38,557 nt of DNA from Hyphomicrobiaceae bacterium (GCA_900298995.1 OMIC01000004.1:1-38557), one strand, 5' to 3'. Positions 8,145 through 15,632 are shown, counted from the stretch's first letter. Notes: a model not told the origin generated them from the letters alone. A program made the numbers and translations.

Positions 8145-9878
8145 TCAGAGACTCCAGTAGAGGCTGAGTTGAAGCGTAGTCCAGGGCTTGTCGGCGCCGA
8201 TGTCGCGCAGGGCTTCGCCGGGCAGGGCATAGGATGCAATGCCCTGGAGATAGAGGTTTCGATTGAGCGCCCAGCGGCCTGAGAGGGTGAACTCCTGGCC
8301 GATGTCGTGTGACATCAGTTCGCTGAGGGCTGGGTTGGAGCCCAGATTGTTGAGTTCGGGGGCTGTGAGCTTGTGATAATCGAAGGTGACGTTCAGCGCC
8401 TCCAGCGGCACGACGTTCAATTGTACGCGCTGGGTGGCCAGGTTCGAGTTGGCGAACAGCTTGCCGAAGGAGATGCCCTGAAGCCAGATGCCGAGGCCTG
8501 TGGACAGCAGCGAGTCGAAGCGCTCATAGGTTCTCGTGTCGGGGTCGTCGCCCGAGAACACCGCATAGCGATAACTGATGCTTGGCGTCCACGGAGCCTT
8601 CCGCGCGATGTAGCCCAGCGTGCCATATCCGGCCCAGGCCGACATGGCATAGTCGGGATGGCTTTGGTGTGCGAGCTCACCCTCCGCGAAGACGCCCTCG
8701 ACAGGAAGGTCGCGCCACTTGAGATGAGCGGACAGGGTGTTGAGCCCCTGCCTGTCGAGCGTCAGCCCATAGGGGTTGGCATAGGTGGACTTCGAGGTCG
8801 GCAGCGTGATGAAGGTTCCATCGAGCGACACACGATCGTTGAAGGCATAGCCAAGATTGGCGCCGAGATAGGTGCTGTCAGTCTCCAGGTACTCGAGTTC
8901 GTCCGGGTTGATGTAGAACACCGCCGCACTCCAGGGACCGACCCGCCCGTCGGCAAGCACCGAGAAGTCGTTGGCAAGGCGGGGGCCGAGATACGTGGCG
9001 CCCCGCGGCCCGACATTGGTCGAGCCCTTGACGAGGTTGACGAGGAAGCTATCGTTCAACGTGTAGGTTTGGCGGCCCACCGAGAACTTGAAGCGGTTGC
9101 GGGTCTCGGTGTTTGCGTAGAGAAAACCGGCATAAGCCTTCTCTATGGCGTCGAATACCCGAGTGTCGTCGCGGTAGATATCCTGGCCGATGCTCCAGGT
9201 GGTCATGCCGGTGAGCGCCCCGAAGGCGTAGATCGGCAAGTCGTCGAGTTGTGCGGCAAAGCCGCCACCATATTCCAGGCTGCCTTCCGTCCAGCTTGCC
9301 TCCCGCCCGGGAAGATGCCCGGCGATCGGGCTGGACTTGTTGAAGAGTTCAGGTTGTCCGAACCAGGGGTTGCTGTCCGAGTAGCCACCGAGGCCGCCTG
9401 CCACGATGGCTGTCAACAGGCTCCGGCCATCCTTGTAGAGGACGGGGAAGTCGCGAAGCTCACCCGTGAGGATCCCTTCGGGCGCCCCTTCGCCGCGCGG
9501 TTTTGCCGCCGCATCTACCAGGAACAGCACCCGTATGCCATTGGGGCCGTCGGGAAGCAGCCTGTAGGTGACCCGCGCCACCGCTGCCTCACGTGTGATG
9601 CGCGCCACGACCTTCGATACTTCGATGGGGTTGAAACCCCGGCCGGTCAGAAAGGCCGCAAACTTGCGCGCGGCGGCGAGCGCCACCTCGTCCTGGCCGC
9701 TGTCACCGGAACTCTTGGACAGCCTGACGATAACGCTGTCGATGGGAACGTCGTCAGCCTGGAGCGACTGTGGCAGGTAATTCGGGTGCGAGGACGATTC
9801 CTGCGCCAGAGCGGGTCCGCCAGACAACGCCGCCACCATCACAGCGGTGGCGCATGCCCAGCGGACCCAAGTCGTCAT
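8145..9878 (-). CDS. alginate-export-type outer-membrane beta-barrel with N-terminal periplasmic domain
   Basis: The protein has 577 residues. A signal peptide (about residues 1-25, ending GGPALA-QESS) directs export. Residues about 35-130 form a mixed alpha/beta domain (VPIDSVIVRL, ARKFAAFLTGRGFNP, GIRVLFLVDAAA) reminiscent of a POTRA-like fold, by eye only. From about residue 170 on, alternating amphipathic strands lead to a barrel: YRYAVFSGDDPDTRTYERFD is close to the hallmark of Alginate_exp/AlgE-like porins, and the C-terminus LQLSLYWSL is a terminal barrel strand. An in-frame extension to 9971 overlaps the upstream SDR and was rejected in favour of the ATG at 9878. It sits eight bases behind the SDR stop. 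It probably serves as an outer-membrane channel for the substrate or product of the two dehydrogenases; substrate unknown. Confidence 0.75.
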   Translation of the reverse strand: MTTWVRWACATAVMVAALSGGPALAQESSSHPNYLPQSLQADDVPIDSVIVRLSKSSGDSGQDEVALAAARKFAAFLTGRGFNPIEVSKVVARITREAAVARVTYRLLPDGPNGIRVLFLVDAAAKPRGEGAPEGILTGELRDFPVLYKDGRSLLTAIVAGGLGGYSDSNPWFGQPELFNKSSPIAGHLPGREASWTEGSLEYGGGFAAQLDDLPIYAFGALTGMTTWSIGQDIYRDDTRVFDAIEKAYAGFLYANTETRNRFKFSVGRQTYTLNDSFLVNLVKGSTNVGPRGATYLGPRLANDFSVLADGRVGPWSAAVFYINPDELEYLETDSTYLGANLGYAFNDRVSLDGTFITLPTSKSTYANPYGLTLDRQGLNTLSAHLKWRDLPVEGVFAEGELAHQSHPDYAMSAWAGYGTLGYIARKAPWTPSISYRYAVFSGDDPDTRTYERFDSLLSTGLGIWLQGISFGKLFANSNLATQRVQLNVVPLEALNVTFDYHKLTAPELNNLGSNPALSELMSHDIGQEFTLSGRWALNRNLYLQGIASYALPGEALRDIGADKPWTTLQLSLYWSL

Positions 9879-9886
9879 GGCGGACG

Positions 9887-10681
9887 TTACTTGCCGAACA
9901 GCCTGACGACGTTGCCGCCACCATGCACGTTGATGATTTGGCCGCTCACCCAGCTGCTGGCCGGCGAGCACAGCCAGAGCATGGCGTTGGCGATATCCTC
10001 GGGCGAGCCGCTGCGCCCGATCAGATTGTCGGGGTGCTTGAGCTTTTCCTGCATGGCGGGGTCGATGCCGGCGTCGCCATAGCCCTCGGTCATCACGGTT
10101 CCGATCAATACGCTGTTGACCCGGACCTTCTTGGCCAGCATGTGGGCGATCGACACCATCATCTGGTTCAGTGCCGCCTTGGCCGTGCCATAGGCGAGAA
10201 TGTCATAGGCCGGCGTCGCCGATGAGAACGATCCCGAGTTTGTGATCGTGGCGTTCTTCGATTGCAGCAGATGCGGCAGGCAGGCCATGCTCATGCGATA
10301 GGCGCTGATGGTGTTGAGCTTGTAGGACTTCACGAAATCCTCTTCCGTGATCGCGGTTGGATCTTCGTGGCGGCCACCCCAGCCAACATTGTTGACGAGC
10401 GTCGATATGCCCCCGAAGGTCTTAGCCGCCGTGGCGACAACCGCGTTGATGTCGTCAAGAGATGTCACGTCGCATTTCATGCCATGACATTCCTGCCCGG
10501 TCTCCCCCTGGATGGAGGCCGCAGTTTCCTTGGCCTTGTCGCCGTTGAGGTCGGCGATCAGCACCTTTGCGCCGACGCTCGAAAGGGCGCGGGCGATCCC
10601 GGCGCCGATGTTCTGCGCGCCGCCGGTTATGACGACATTATGCCCCGTCATCTTGAAGGCATCGAGTGCATTGTAGGCCAT
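9887..10681 (-). CDS. short-chain dehydrogenase/reductase (SDR)
   Basis: The 264-residue classical SDR is cytoplasmic and NAD(P)-dependent. Cofactor motif TGGAQNIG (residues 19-26), ADLN after strand 2 (acidic residue favouring NAD), NNVG (97-100) in place of the usual NNAG, and the catalytic Ser151, Tyr164 and Lys168 (YGTAK) are all present. Its C-terminal CSPASSWVSGQIINVHGGG closely resembles that of its neighbour at 10769-11536, suggesting an old duplication. AGAGGA is the ribosome site before the ATG at 10681. It lies 87 bases behind the hdhA-like gene and 8 bases before the barrel gene, so it is in one operon with them. The substrate is unknown; a hydroxysteroid or similar alicyclic alcohol is an inference from the neighbour. 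Confidence 0.85.
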   Translation of the reverse strand: MAYNALDAFKMTGHNVVITGGAQNIGAGIARALSSVGAKVLIADLNGDKAKETAASIQGETGQECHGMKCDVTSLDDINAVVATAAKTFGGISTLVNNVGWGGRHEDPTAITEEDFVKSYKLNTISAYRMSMACLPHLLQSKNATITNSGSFSSATPAYDILAYGTAKAALNQMMVSIAHMLAKKVRVNSVLIGTVMTEGYGDAGIDPAMQEKLKHPDNLIGRSGSPEDIANAMLWLCSPASSWVSGQIINVHGGGNVVRLFGK

Positions 10682-10768
10682 GATTGTCCTCTGGGTCTGG
10701 GTGTTAGGGATAATGCTTCGGTCTATTGGTCCGTCAGGAGGCGGTTGGGTGAGCGTTCGCCAGCCTCG

Positions 10769-11536
10769 TCAGTCGAGTTCCTGGACGCCGCCGCCCGAAA
10801 CCGTGAGCACCTGGCCACTCACCCAGCTTGCCGCGGGCGAGCAGAAGAACAGCGCAGCATTGGCAATGTCATCGCCTTCACCCAGACGGCCGAGCGGCGT
10901 GTGCTTCAGCATCGTCTTTTCGATTTCGGGTGTAAGCACCTTCGCCAGCGCGTCGGTCTTGATGGCGCCAGGCGCGATGCAGTTGACGCGGATACCCATC
11001 GGGCCAAGGTCGAAGGCAATGTTGCGGGTGAGATGATTGACTGCCGCCTTGGACGAACTATAGGACGCCATCCGGATATTCTTGTTCTCTCCGGCCATCG
11101 ACGAGATGTTCAACACCGCGCCCCCGCCGGCTTTCTGCATGTGCGGCGCGGCAAGCTGTGTCAGCCGGAAGAGGGCAAAGACATTCAGCTGGTAAGCCCA
11201 CTCGAAATCGCTCATCGGCATGTCGAAGGGCTTGGGACCACCGCCTCCGGCGTTGTTGACCAGGATGGTGAGCTTTCCGAAGTTCTTCAACGCTGCCGCA
11301 ACCGCCGCCTCAAGTTGATCTTCCTTCGTGACATTGCATTCGAGGCCGACTGCCTTGCCGCCCTGCTTGGTGATTTCAGCGGCGACCGCCTGGGCGCCAT
11401 CGAGCTTCAGATCGGTCACGACAACCGAAGCGCCAGCTTCAGCGAAGAGCCTGGCGATCGCCTTTCCGATGCCCGCCGCAGCGCCGGTCACAATGGCGAC
11501 CTGTCCTCCCAAACCAAACCTGTCTGTAACTGTCAT
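10769..11536 (-). CDS. hdhA: 7-alpha-hydroxysteroid dehydrogenase-like SDR (HdhA family)
   Basis: The product is 255 residues, the same length as E. coli HdhA, which oxidises the 7-alpha hydroxyl of bile acids with NAD. The match to that protein as I know it is strong across the chain: LVNNAGGGGPKPFDMPM, ENKNI, IRVN-IAPGAI-TDAL, TPEIE--ML-HTP and the C-terminus CSPAASWVSGQVLTVSGGG. Cofactor motif TGAAAGIG is at 17-24; the catalytic Ser146, Tyr159 and Lys163 fall on exactly the numbers of the E. coli enzyme. AAGGA precedes the ATG at 11536; the longer frame to 11716 has no family support. It is the first gene of the unit hdhA / SDR / barrel / marC. The true substrate may differ from bile acids in an environmental species. 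Confidence 0.85.
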   Translation of the reverse strand: MTVTDRFGLGGQVAIVTGAAAGIGKAIARLFAEAGASVVVTDLKLDGAQAVAAEITKQGGKAVGLECNVTKEDQLEAAVAAALKNFGKLTILVNNAGGGGPKPFDMPMSDFEWAYQLNVFALFRLTQLAAPHMQKAGGGAVLNISSMAGENKNIRMASYSSSKAAVNHLTRNIAFDLGPMGIRVNCIAPGAIKTDALAKVLTPEIEKTMLKHTPLGRLGEGDDIANAALFFCSPAASWVSGQVLTVSGGGVQELD

Positions 11537-11930
11537 GGCTGCAATCCTTGCTGAATCAGATTCTCTAAAAACGGCATCAAGGATATTCACGAAGAACCAG
11601 GGATGCACAACAGAGAATTGTATCAAAAACGTAATTCCAAGGAGAAGCTCGATGGTCTCGCAGAAGCAACTTTTGAGGGCAAACATCGAGTCTTGCAGCT
11701 CAGAGTTGCCCGGCAACTCGTGAATAGGCGCGTCGGCCTGATTGTGGTTGGGTGAAAAGGATGCAGGCTCTGCCCAGTGTCGTGGCGTGAAGCAAGGCCT
11801 TTTCGACTTGCCTCATTCCCTGAGTCAGTTTCGTGTTCTTATGTGCTTCGGCGCTTGCGTCCTTGACTGGCATGATGGCGTACGGCAGCCGGTCAGGGGA
11901 TCGGTGGCCTTTCGGACTTCTCCGCAGAGC
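11537..11930. other. 394-base intergenic region upstream of hdhA
   Basis: No convincing gene is present; the short open frames here have no recognisable composition or motif. The half next to hdhA (about 11540-11660) is AT-richer than the rest of the window and probably holds the operon promoter, but no clean -35/-10 pair was found. A perfect 17-base inverted repeat sits at 11703-11719. No terminator with a T-tract was seen behind the mscS-like gene that ends at 11931. Confidence 0.5.
11703..11719. promoter_or_regulatory. perfect inverted repeat, candidate operator upstream of hdhA
   Basis: GAGTTGCC and GGCAACTC are perfect 8-base arms around a single central C. The size and symmetry fit a site for a dimeric repressor (TetR-, GntR- or LacI-like). 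It lies about 167 bases upstream of the hdhA start. It is too compact for a stable terminator hairpin and has no T-tract. No regulator gene is adjacent. Confidence 0.4.
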
Positions 11931-13325
11931 TCAGACGGTGCCCTGGCGCCGGATGCGGTGTGAGACGTTCTTGATGACCTTGTCGGCCAGCTCCGAGTTG
12001 GTGACGCTGATCAGTCCGCCGTCGTCGCTGCGGATGCGTGTCGAGCGCATGCCGATATCCTCGATGGTGCCGGACAACCCGCTGGATTCGATGGTGTCGC
12101 CCACCTTGATGGAAGCATCGAGAAACAGGATCACACCTGCCAGGATGTTCTCGAGCGTCGGTTTCGCGGCGAGCGCGAAGGCGAGGCCGCCGACACCGAA
12201 GCCCGCGATGATGCCGTAGACCGGAACACCTGCCGCGCTGATGCCATAGATGATGACTGCGAGGGCTGACATCACCGACACGACCCGCGTTGCGAGCCGG
12301 ACGATGCTGGTGTCGAAGGTCTTGTCCTTTGCCTGCTGGATTGCCGAGACCCAGTTTCCGGCCCATTCACCGGCAATCAGGATGCACACGACGATGGCGC
12401 CGTTGTGGAGGGCAAGAAACACCAGTGTCATCACCGTCGCGCCGCCGCCCGACAGGCCTGCCTGATCGATCACCACGCCGGAGGCATGGTTGGCGAGCAG
12501 TCCTGTGGTCGCCGCCTGGCTGAACCAGCGCAGGCTGCGCGAGCCGATGAACCTGCTCACAAGCGGCGGGATGAGCAGAACGGCCACCAGGATCAACATC
12601 GTGATCAGCCACTGGAAAATTGTATTGGAGCCCAGTTCCCAGCGGAGGAAATCCGGCAGCTTGTGCGCAACGCCCGCCCAGCGCGGCGGTTCCAGGCCGC
12701 CGGGCGTCTCGGTAAAATAGCGATAGGCGTTGAAGCCATCACCGACCCGGCTTGCGCCGCTGATCTGGTAGAGTGACGGCACGTTCGCCACCGTTTCGGC
12801 CGTGAAAACGACATCGCCCATGCGGATGCCGGAGGCGATCATGCCAACCTGGACATAGGTGCCGGGTATCACCCACAGTCCGTCACGCAGCTGCTTGAAG
12901 GGCGTGTTTGCCGTGACGTTTTCGCGACGGAAGATCTCGCGCAGCATGAGCGCCGTCTCGAGGCCGGCAGATTCGCGGCGCCAGTCCGGGAAGGCCGTCA
13001 GATCCATCGAGTCGAGAATCTGCTCCTTGAGGAGCGTGAGTTCGGCGGACTCGGCTTCCGTCGTGGGAGGATAGAGCCAGGCATCCTCGAGCTGGCGGGC
13101 CTGTTCGCGGGCTTCGAGATGCGCAACGCTGCGCTCCACGGCGGCGAGGAATGTCTTCAGATGATGTTCCGGGGTCGAGCGGTCGACCGTCAGGTCAGTG
13201 TAGAATGCTGCATCGGCTTCTGCGCGGACAGGCGCAACGGCAAGCGCTGACCACAGGAACAGAATGGCCCCGAGTGCGCCCAGCACGGGCCTGCCCAATC
13301 TTGCATACCGGATCATCTTCCGCAT
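11931..13325 (-). CDS. MscS-family mechanosensitive channel, lacking the C-terminal cage domain
   Basis: The product is 464 residues. A signal-like N-terminus (about 12-35) is followed by a periplasmic domain of some 200 residues (helical, then VIPGTYVQVGMIASGIRMGDVVF). Transmembrane segments lie about 237-258, 296-320 and 340-364, then the pore helix and MscS beta-domain: VYGIIAGFGVGGLAFALAAK, NILAGVILFLDASIKVGDTI, GTIEDIGMRSTRIRSDDG and VTNSELADKVIKNVSHR. MscS proteins normally continue here with an alpha/beta C-terminal domain of about 80-100 residues; this one stops ten residues after the beta-domain. The other two frames downstream do not restore that domain, so a simple frameshift is unlikely. 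It starts 44 bases behind the cyclic-nucleotide/ZIP gene and is presumably co-transcribed with it. The alternative start is 13316. Confidence 0.85.
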   Translation of the reverse strand: MRKMIRYARLGRPVLGALGAILFLWSALAVAPVRAEADAAFYTDLTVDRSTPEHHLKTFLAAVERSVAHLEAREQARQLEDAWLYPPTTEAESAELTLLKEQILDSMDLTAFPDWRRESAGLETALMLREIFRRENVTANTPFKQLRDGLWVIPGTYVQVGMIASGIRMGDVVFTAETVANVPSLYQISGASRVGDGFNAYRYFTETPGGLEPPRWAGVAHKLPDFLRWELGSNTIFQWLITMLILVAVLLIPPLVSRFIGSRSLRWFSQAATTGLLANHASGVVIDQAGLSGGGATVMTLVFLALHNGAIVVCILIAGEWAGNWVSAIQQAKDKTFDTSIVRLATRVVSVMSALAVIIYGISAAGVPVYGIIAGFGVGGLAFALAAKPTLENILAGVILFLDASIKVGDTIESSGLSGTIEDIGMRSTRIRSDDGGLISVTNSELADKVIKNVSHRIRRQGTV

Positions 13326-13369
13326 GGTCGGACCCTGAATCGCATCTCTGCATCGCGCTCGCGTCCTGC

Positions 13370-14770
13370 CTACGCGGATGCTCTGGTGTAATCAAGCCGG
13401 TGACCCGTGATGACCGGTTGCATCCCTTCCTCATGGTATCCCGACGAAGTGGTGCCCGGCTCGGTTTTGCGCATCTGTGCCTCCTCGATTGCGAGGTAGA
13501 GCGCGAAGAGGAAGCCCAGAACGACAGGCATCACCGAGATCGAACCGCCCTTGTGGATGGCCTCGGGGATCATGGCATGGCTCACCATGGCGAGAATGGC
13601 GCCCGCGGCTATCGCCTGCATGACGATGGCGAAGAGCGAATCCGGGTCGCTGATGAACAGCTTGCCAGCGATGGCCGAGACAACGCCCGCGAGGATCACG
13701 GTGGACCACATGCGGTAGACCGCCGCCGTCGAATAGCCGGCCCTTTTCAGAAGGGTGGCACTCGCGGCGGATTCCGGGATTCCGCCCAGGAACATGCCCA
13801 CCATCAGCGTGGCCGACATGTTGTCGAAGCTGGAGAACTTGGCGCCGATGACCAGGCAGCCGGGGATGGTGTCGAGGATGTTGCCGAAGATGATGGCGAG
13901 GCCGATGCCCTTGCCCTTGCTGACCTCCGCAGTCTCGCCCGGCATCCCGCTCTTGCCCTGTGCCGCATGATAGATGCGCGCCCACAGCGAGTGATCTGCG
14001 TTCGAGCCTTTCAGGTTGGCCAGAGAGCGTTTGCGGGCCAGTTCGTGAATTTCGCCTCTCAGCGCCTCGTCCTTCTCGGCGAGAAGCTCGAACCCGGCCT
14101 TGTCGATTTCTAGAAAGGTGGCTGCGCCGGAGGCGATCACGGTGGCGCTGCGGCGGCGGCCGTCGATCAGCGCCATTTCGCCGAAGACCTCACCCGGGCC
14201 GAGTGTGGCCAGTGCATGGCCATTGGTATCCTCCACATCGACGCTGCCCTCGACGATGATGTGGAGCGTGTCACCGCTGTCACCCGCGCGGAAAATCGTG
14301 TCGCCTGCCTGGTGCTGCCTGGTTTGCATGTGCGGGAGCAGCAGCTTGAGGTCATCGGGATTGAGATGCTTGAGCAGCGCGCATTTGGCCAGCATGCCGA
14401 TGCGGGCGTCGGCGGGCTTGGTCGCCGTCAGCCGCGTGTATTCCATCAGGCGGCGGCGGAAGCGCAGCGCTGCGCCGTGGGATTCGAGGAACACCGACGC
14501 GACATAATAGATGATCGCTCCCAGCGCGAAGCCACTGGCCATGGTGATCCATGCCAAGCGCAGGCCGAATCCTTGGGTCAGGAGGGCCTCGGCCCCGTCA
14601 TAGGATAAATCGATTGCAAGAGCGGCGATGAGCGAACCTGCGGCAAAGGCCAGTATGCCCGACAGCAGGCGTTCTGGCAGCGAATAGAACAGGCCGACAT
14701 AGGCGCCGATCAGCACTGACATGGTGGTGAACAGGCCCACGAGGCCGACGGCAAGGATCTCATAGGTCAA
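13370..14770 (-). CDS. ZIP-like metal transporter interrupted by a cyclic-nucleotide-binding domain
   Basis: The protein has 466 residues in three parts. Residues 1-95 hold three membrane helices with the ZIP-like AFAAGSLIAALAIDL. Residues about 125-245 are a complete cNMP-binding domain; its phosphate-binding cassette is FGEMALIDGRRRSATV (196-211) with the key Glu198 and Arg207. Residues 288-432 hold the remaining helices: GLAIIFGNILDTIPG, FLGGIPESAASATLLKRAG and MVSHAMIPEAIHKGG, matching ZIP helices 4, 5 and after. The domain therefore replaces the variable cytosolic loop between helices 3 and 4. By eye, the metal-site histidines of canonical helices 4 and 5 (HN..E and HE.PE) read GN..D and GG.PE. 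The start is TTG at 14770, since an in-frame stop lies just upstream and GGGGA precedes it. Role: probably a nucleotide-gated transporter; substrate uncertain. Confidence 0.8.
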   Translation of the reverse strand: MTYEILAVGLVGLFTTMSVLIGAYVGLFYSLPERLLSGILAFAAGSLIAALAIDLSYDGAEALLTQGFGLRLAWITMASGFALGAIIYYVASVFLESHGAALRFRRRLMEYTRLTATKPADARIGMLAKCALLKHLNPDDLKLLLPHMQTRQHQAGDTIFRAGDSGDTLHIIVEGSVDVEDTNGHALATLGPGEVFGEMALIDGRRRSATVIASGAATFLEIDKAGFELLAEKDEALRGEIHELARKRSLANLKGSNADHSLWARIYHAAQGKSGMPGETAEVSKGKGIGLAIIFGNILDTIPGCLVIGAKFSSFDNMSATLMVGMFLGGIPESAASATLLKRAGYSTAAVYRMWSTVILAGVVSAIAGKLFISDPDSLFAIVMQAIAAGAILAMVSHAMIPEAIHKGGSISVMPVVLGFLFALYLAIEEAQMRKTEPGTTSSGYHEEGMQPVITGHRLDYTRASA

Positions 14771-14789
14771 GACTGCGGTTCCCCATTTG

Positions 14790-14814
14790 GCTCAAACCAA
14801 GGATTCGCTTGAGC
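14790..14814. promoter_or_regulatory. inverted repeat upstream of the cNMP/ZIP gene
   Basis: GCTCAA (14790-14795) and TTGAGC (14809-14814) are perfect six-base arms separated by 13 bases. They sit 20-44 bases upstream of the TTG start, in the region where a regulator or leader structure could act. Short arms make chance possible. Confidence 0.25.
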
Positions 14815-14819
14815 AAAAG

Positions 14820-14855
14820 CCATCTTGTCCGATGAAGGCGTGCTTCACAAGATGG
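14820..14855 (-). terminator. likely Rho-independent terminator of usg
   Basis: On the minus strand the arms CCATCTTGT and ACAAGATGG form a nine-base perfect stem (complement of 14847-14855 and 14820-14828), with an inner GAAG/CTTC pair in the loop. The stem is followed at once by CTTTTG. It starts just after the usg stop, which fits a terminator separating usg from the transporter gene. The T-tract is short, so read-through is possible. Confidence 0.6.
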
Positions 14856-14860
14856 GGCGC

Positions 14861-15130
14861 TCAGTGCAGTGACCACTCGCCCCCGATGTGGCGGATGTCG
14901 AGAGGCCGCAGGATGCCCGCGTGCGCAACGCGCACCTCGGCCAACGGGCCATCAAGATTGTGGGCCCAGAAATCGAGAAACTTGATCAGGCGTGGAAAGT
15001 GCGGGGCGATGTCATAGTCCTGCCAGATGAAGCTTTGCAGCAGGTGCCGGTAATCCGGCATGCGATAGGTGATTTCGGCAGTGGTCAGGCTCCAGCCGTC
15101 CAGTTGCCGGGTGAAGTCCGTGTCCTGCAT
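14861..15130 (-). CDS. usg: Usg family protein
   Basis: This small soluble protein of 89 residues occurs in alphaproteobacteria; the name comes from a gene near trp genes, and its function is unknown. Recognisable features are LTTAEITYRMPDYRHLLQSF, the aromatic-rich WQDYDIAPHFPRLIKFLDFW and LDGPLAEVRVAH. The ATG at 15130 was chosen over 15148 and 15190 because GAGGAGG sits six bases before it. Upstream, 15195-15235 is strikingly AT-rich for this window (it contains AATATATTAG) and probably holds the promoter. A hairpin terminator lies at 14820-14855. Confidence 0.85.
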   Translation of the reverse strand: MQDTDFTRQLDGWSLTTAEITYRMPDYRHLLQSFIWQDYDIAPHFPRLIKFLDFWAHNLDGPLAEVRVAHAGILRPLDIRHIGGEWSLH

Positions 15131-15256
15131 GAGTGGCCTCCTCGACATGTGACTCGCGGTGATGCTGCCAAGGCCGATTGCGAGGGTCAACGGAAGAAGG
15201 GGCGTTATATCAACAAAAACAATATATTAGCAGCGTTGTTGGAAGGCTGCTGCCAA

Positions 15257-15625
15257 TCATGGGGCGAGGCGCGCCAGCTTGGCGTCGGCCACCGCGAAGC
15301 AGCCTGCGATCACCGGGCTGATGGGCAGGTCGCGGTAGGCGCCGAGAGCGCCCGCGCGTGTGAGCCGTCCCGCGAGGCCCGGCTCGTCGCCGGCAACAAC
15401 CCAGATGAACCCAAGCCCGCTTGGCCGCACCACCCGCGCTCCGGCCTGTGTCAGGCCGGCGAAGGCCTCATCCTCGCTGGTGCCGGGTTCGAAGACCGCG
15501 AGCATCAGTCCGCTGGCCTCGGGCGGCAGCGCCGCGTGGCGCATGATGATGGCCATGGCCGCGAGCCAGATTGCCAGCACCGTGACAAAAAGCATGAGGG
15601 CCAGATGGTGGGCCGAGGCGCGCAT
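15257..15625 (-). CDS. hypothetical membrane-anchored protein (122 aa)
   Basis: The family is not recognised. The product has one N-terminal transmembrane helix (about residues 8-27, LALMLFVTVLAIWLAAMAII) and a soluble part of about 90 residues with two short beta-like runs (LMLAVFEPG and GLGFIWVVAG) around a helix, suggesting a small ferredoxin-like fold. The ATG at 15625 lies seven bases behind the MFS stop, so it is probably the last gene of the DMT/MFS operon and may be a small accessory protein; that role is inference. The longer frame to 15751 overlaps the MFS gene and was rejected. Confidence 0.6.
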   Translation of the reverse strand: MRASAHHLALMLFVTVLAIWLAAMAIIMRHAALPPEASGLMLAVFEPGTSEDEAFAGLTQAGARVVRPSGLGFIWVVAGDEPGLAGRLTRAGALGAYRDLPISPVIAGCFAVADAKLARLAP

Positions 15626-15632
15626 CGCACGA

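Noticed and set aside
11537-11716. 60-residue N-terminal extension of the HdhA-like protein
   Set aside because: The ATG at 11536 has a good ribosome site and gives exactly the E. coli length; the extension is non-coding in composition.
11800-11940. frameshifted remainder of the MscS C-terminal domain
   Set aside because: All three minus-strand frames past the stop were read by eye and none resembles the missing alpha/beta domain.
11742-11963. 73-codon plus-strand frame in the gap upstream of hdhA
   Set aside because: No ribosome site, no homology I recognise, and it runs into the end of the mscS-like gene.
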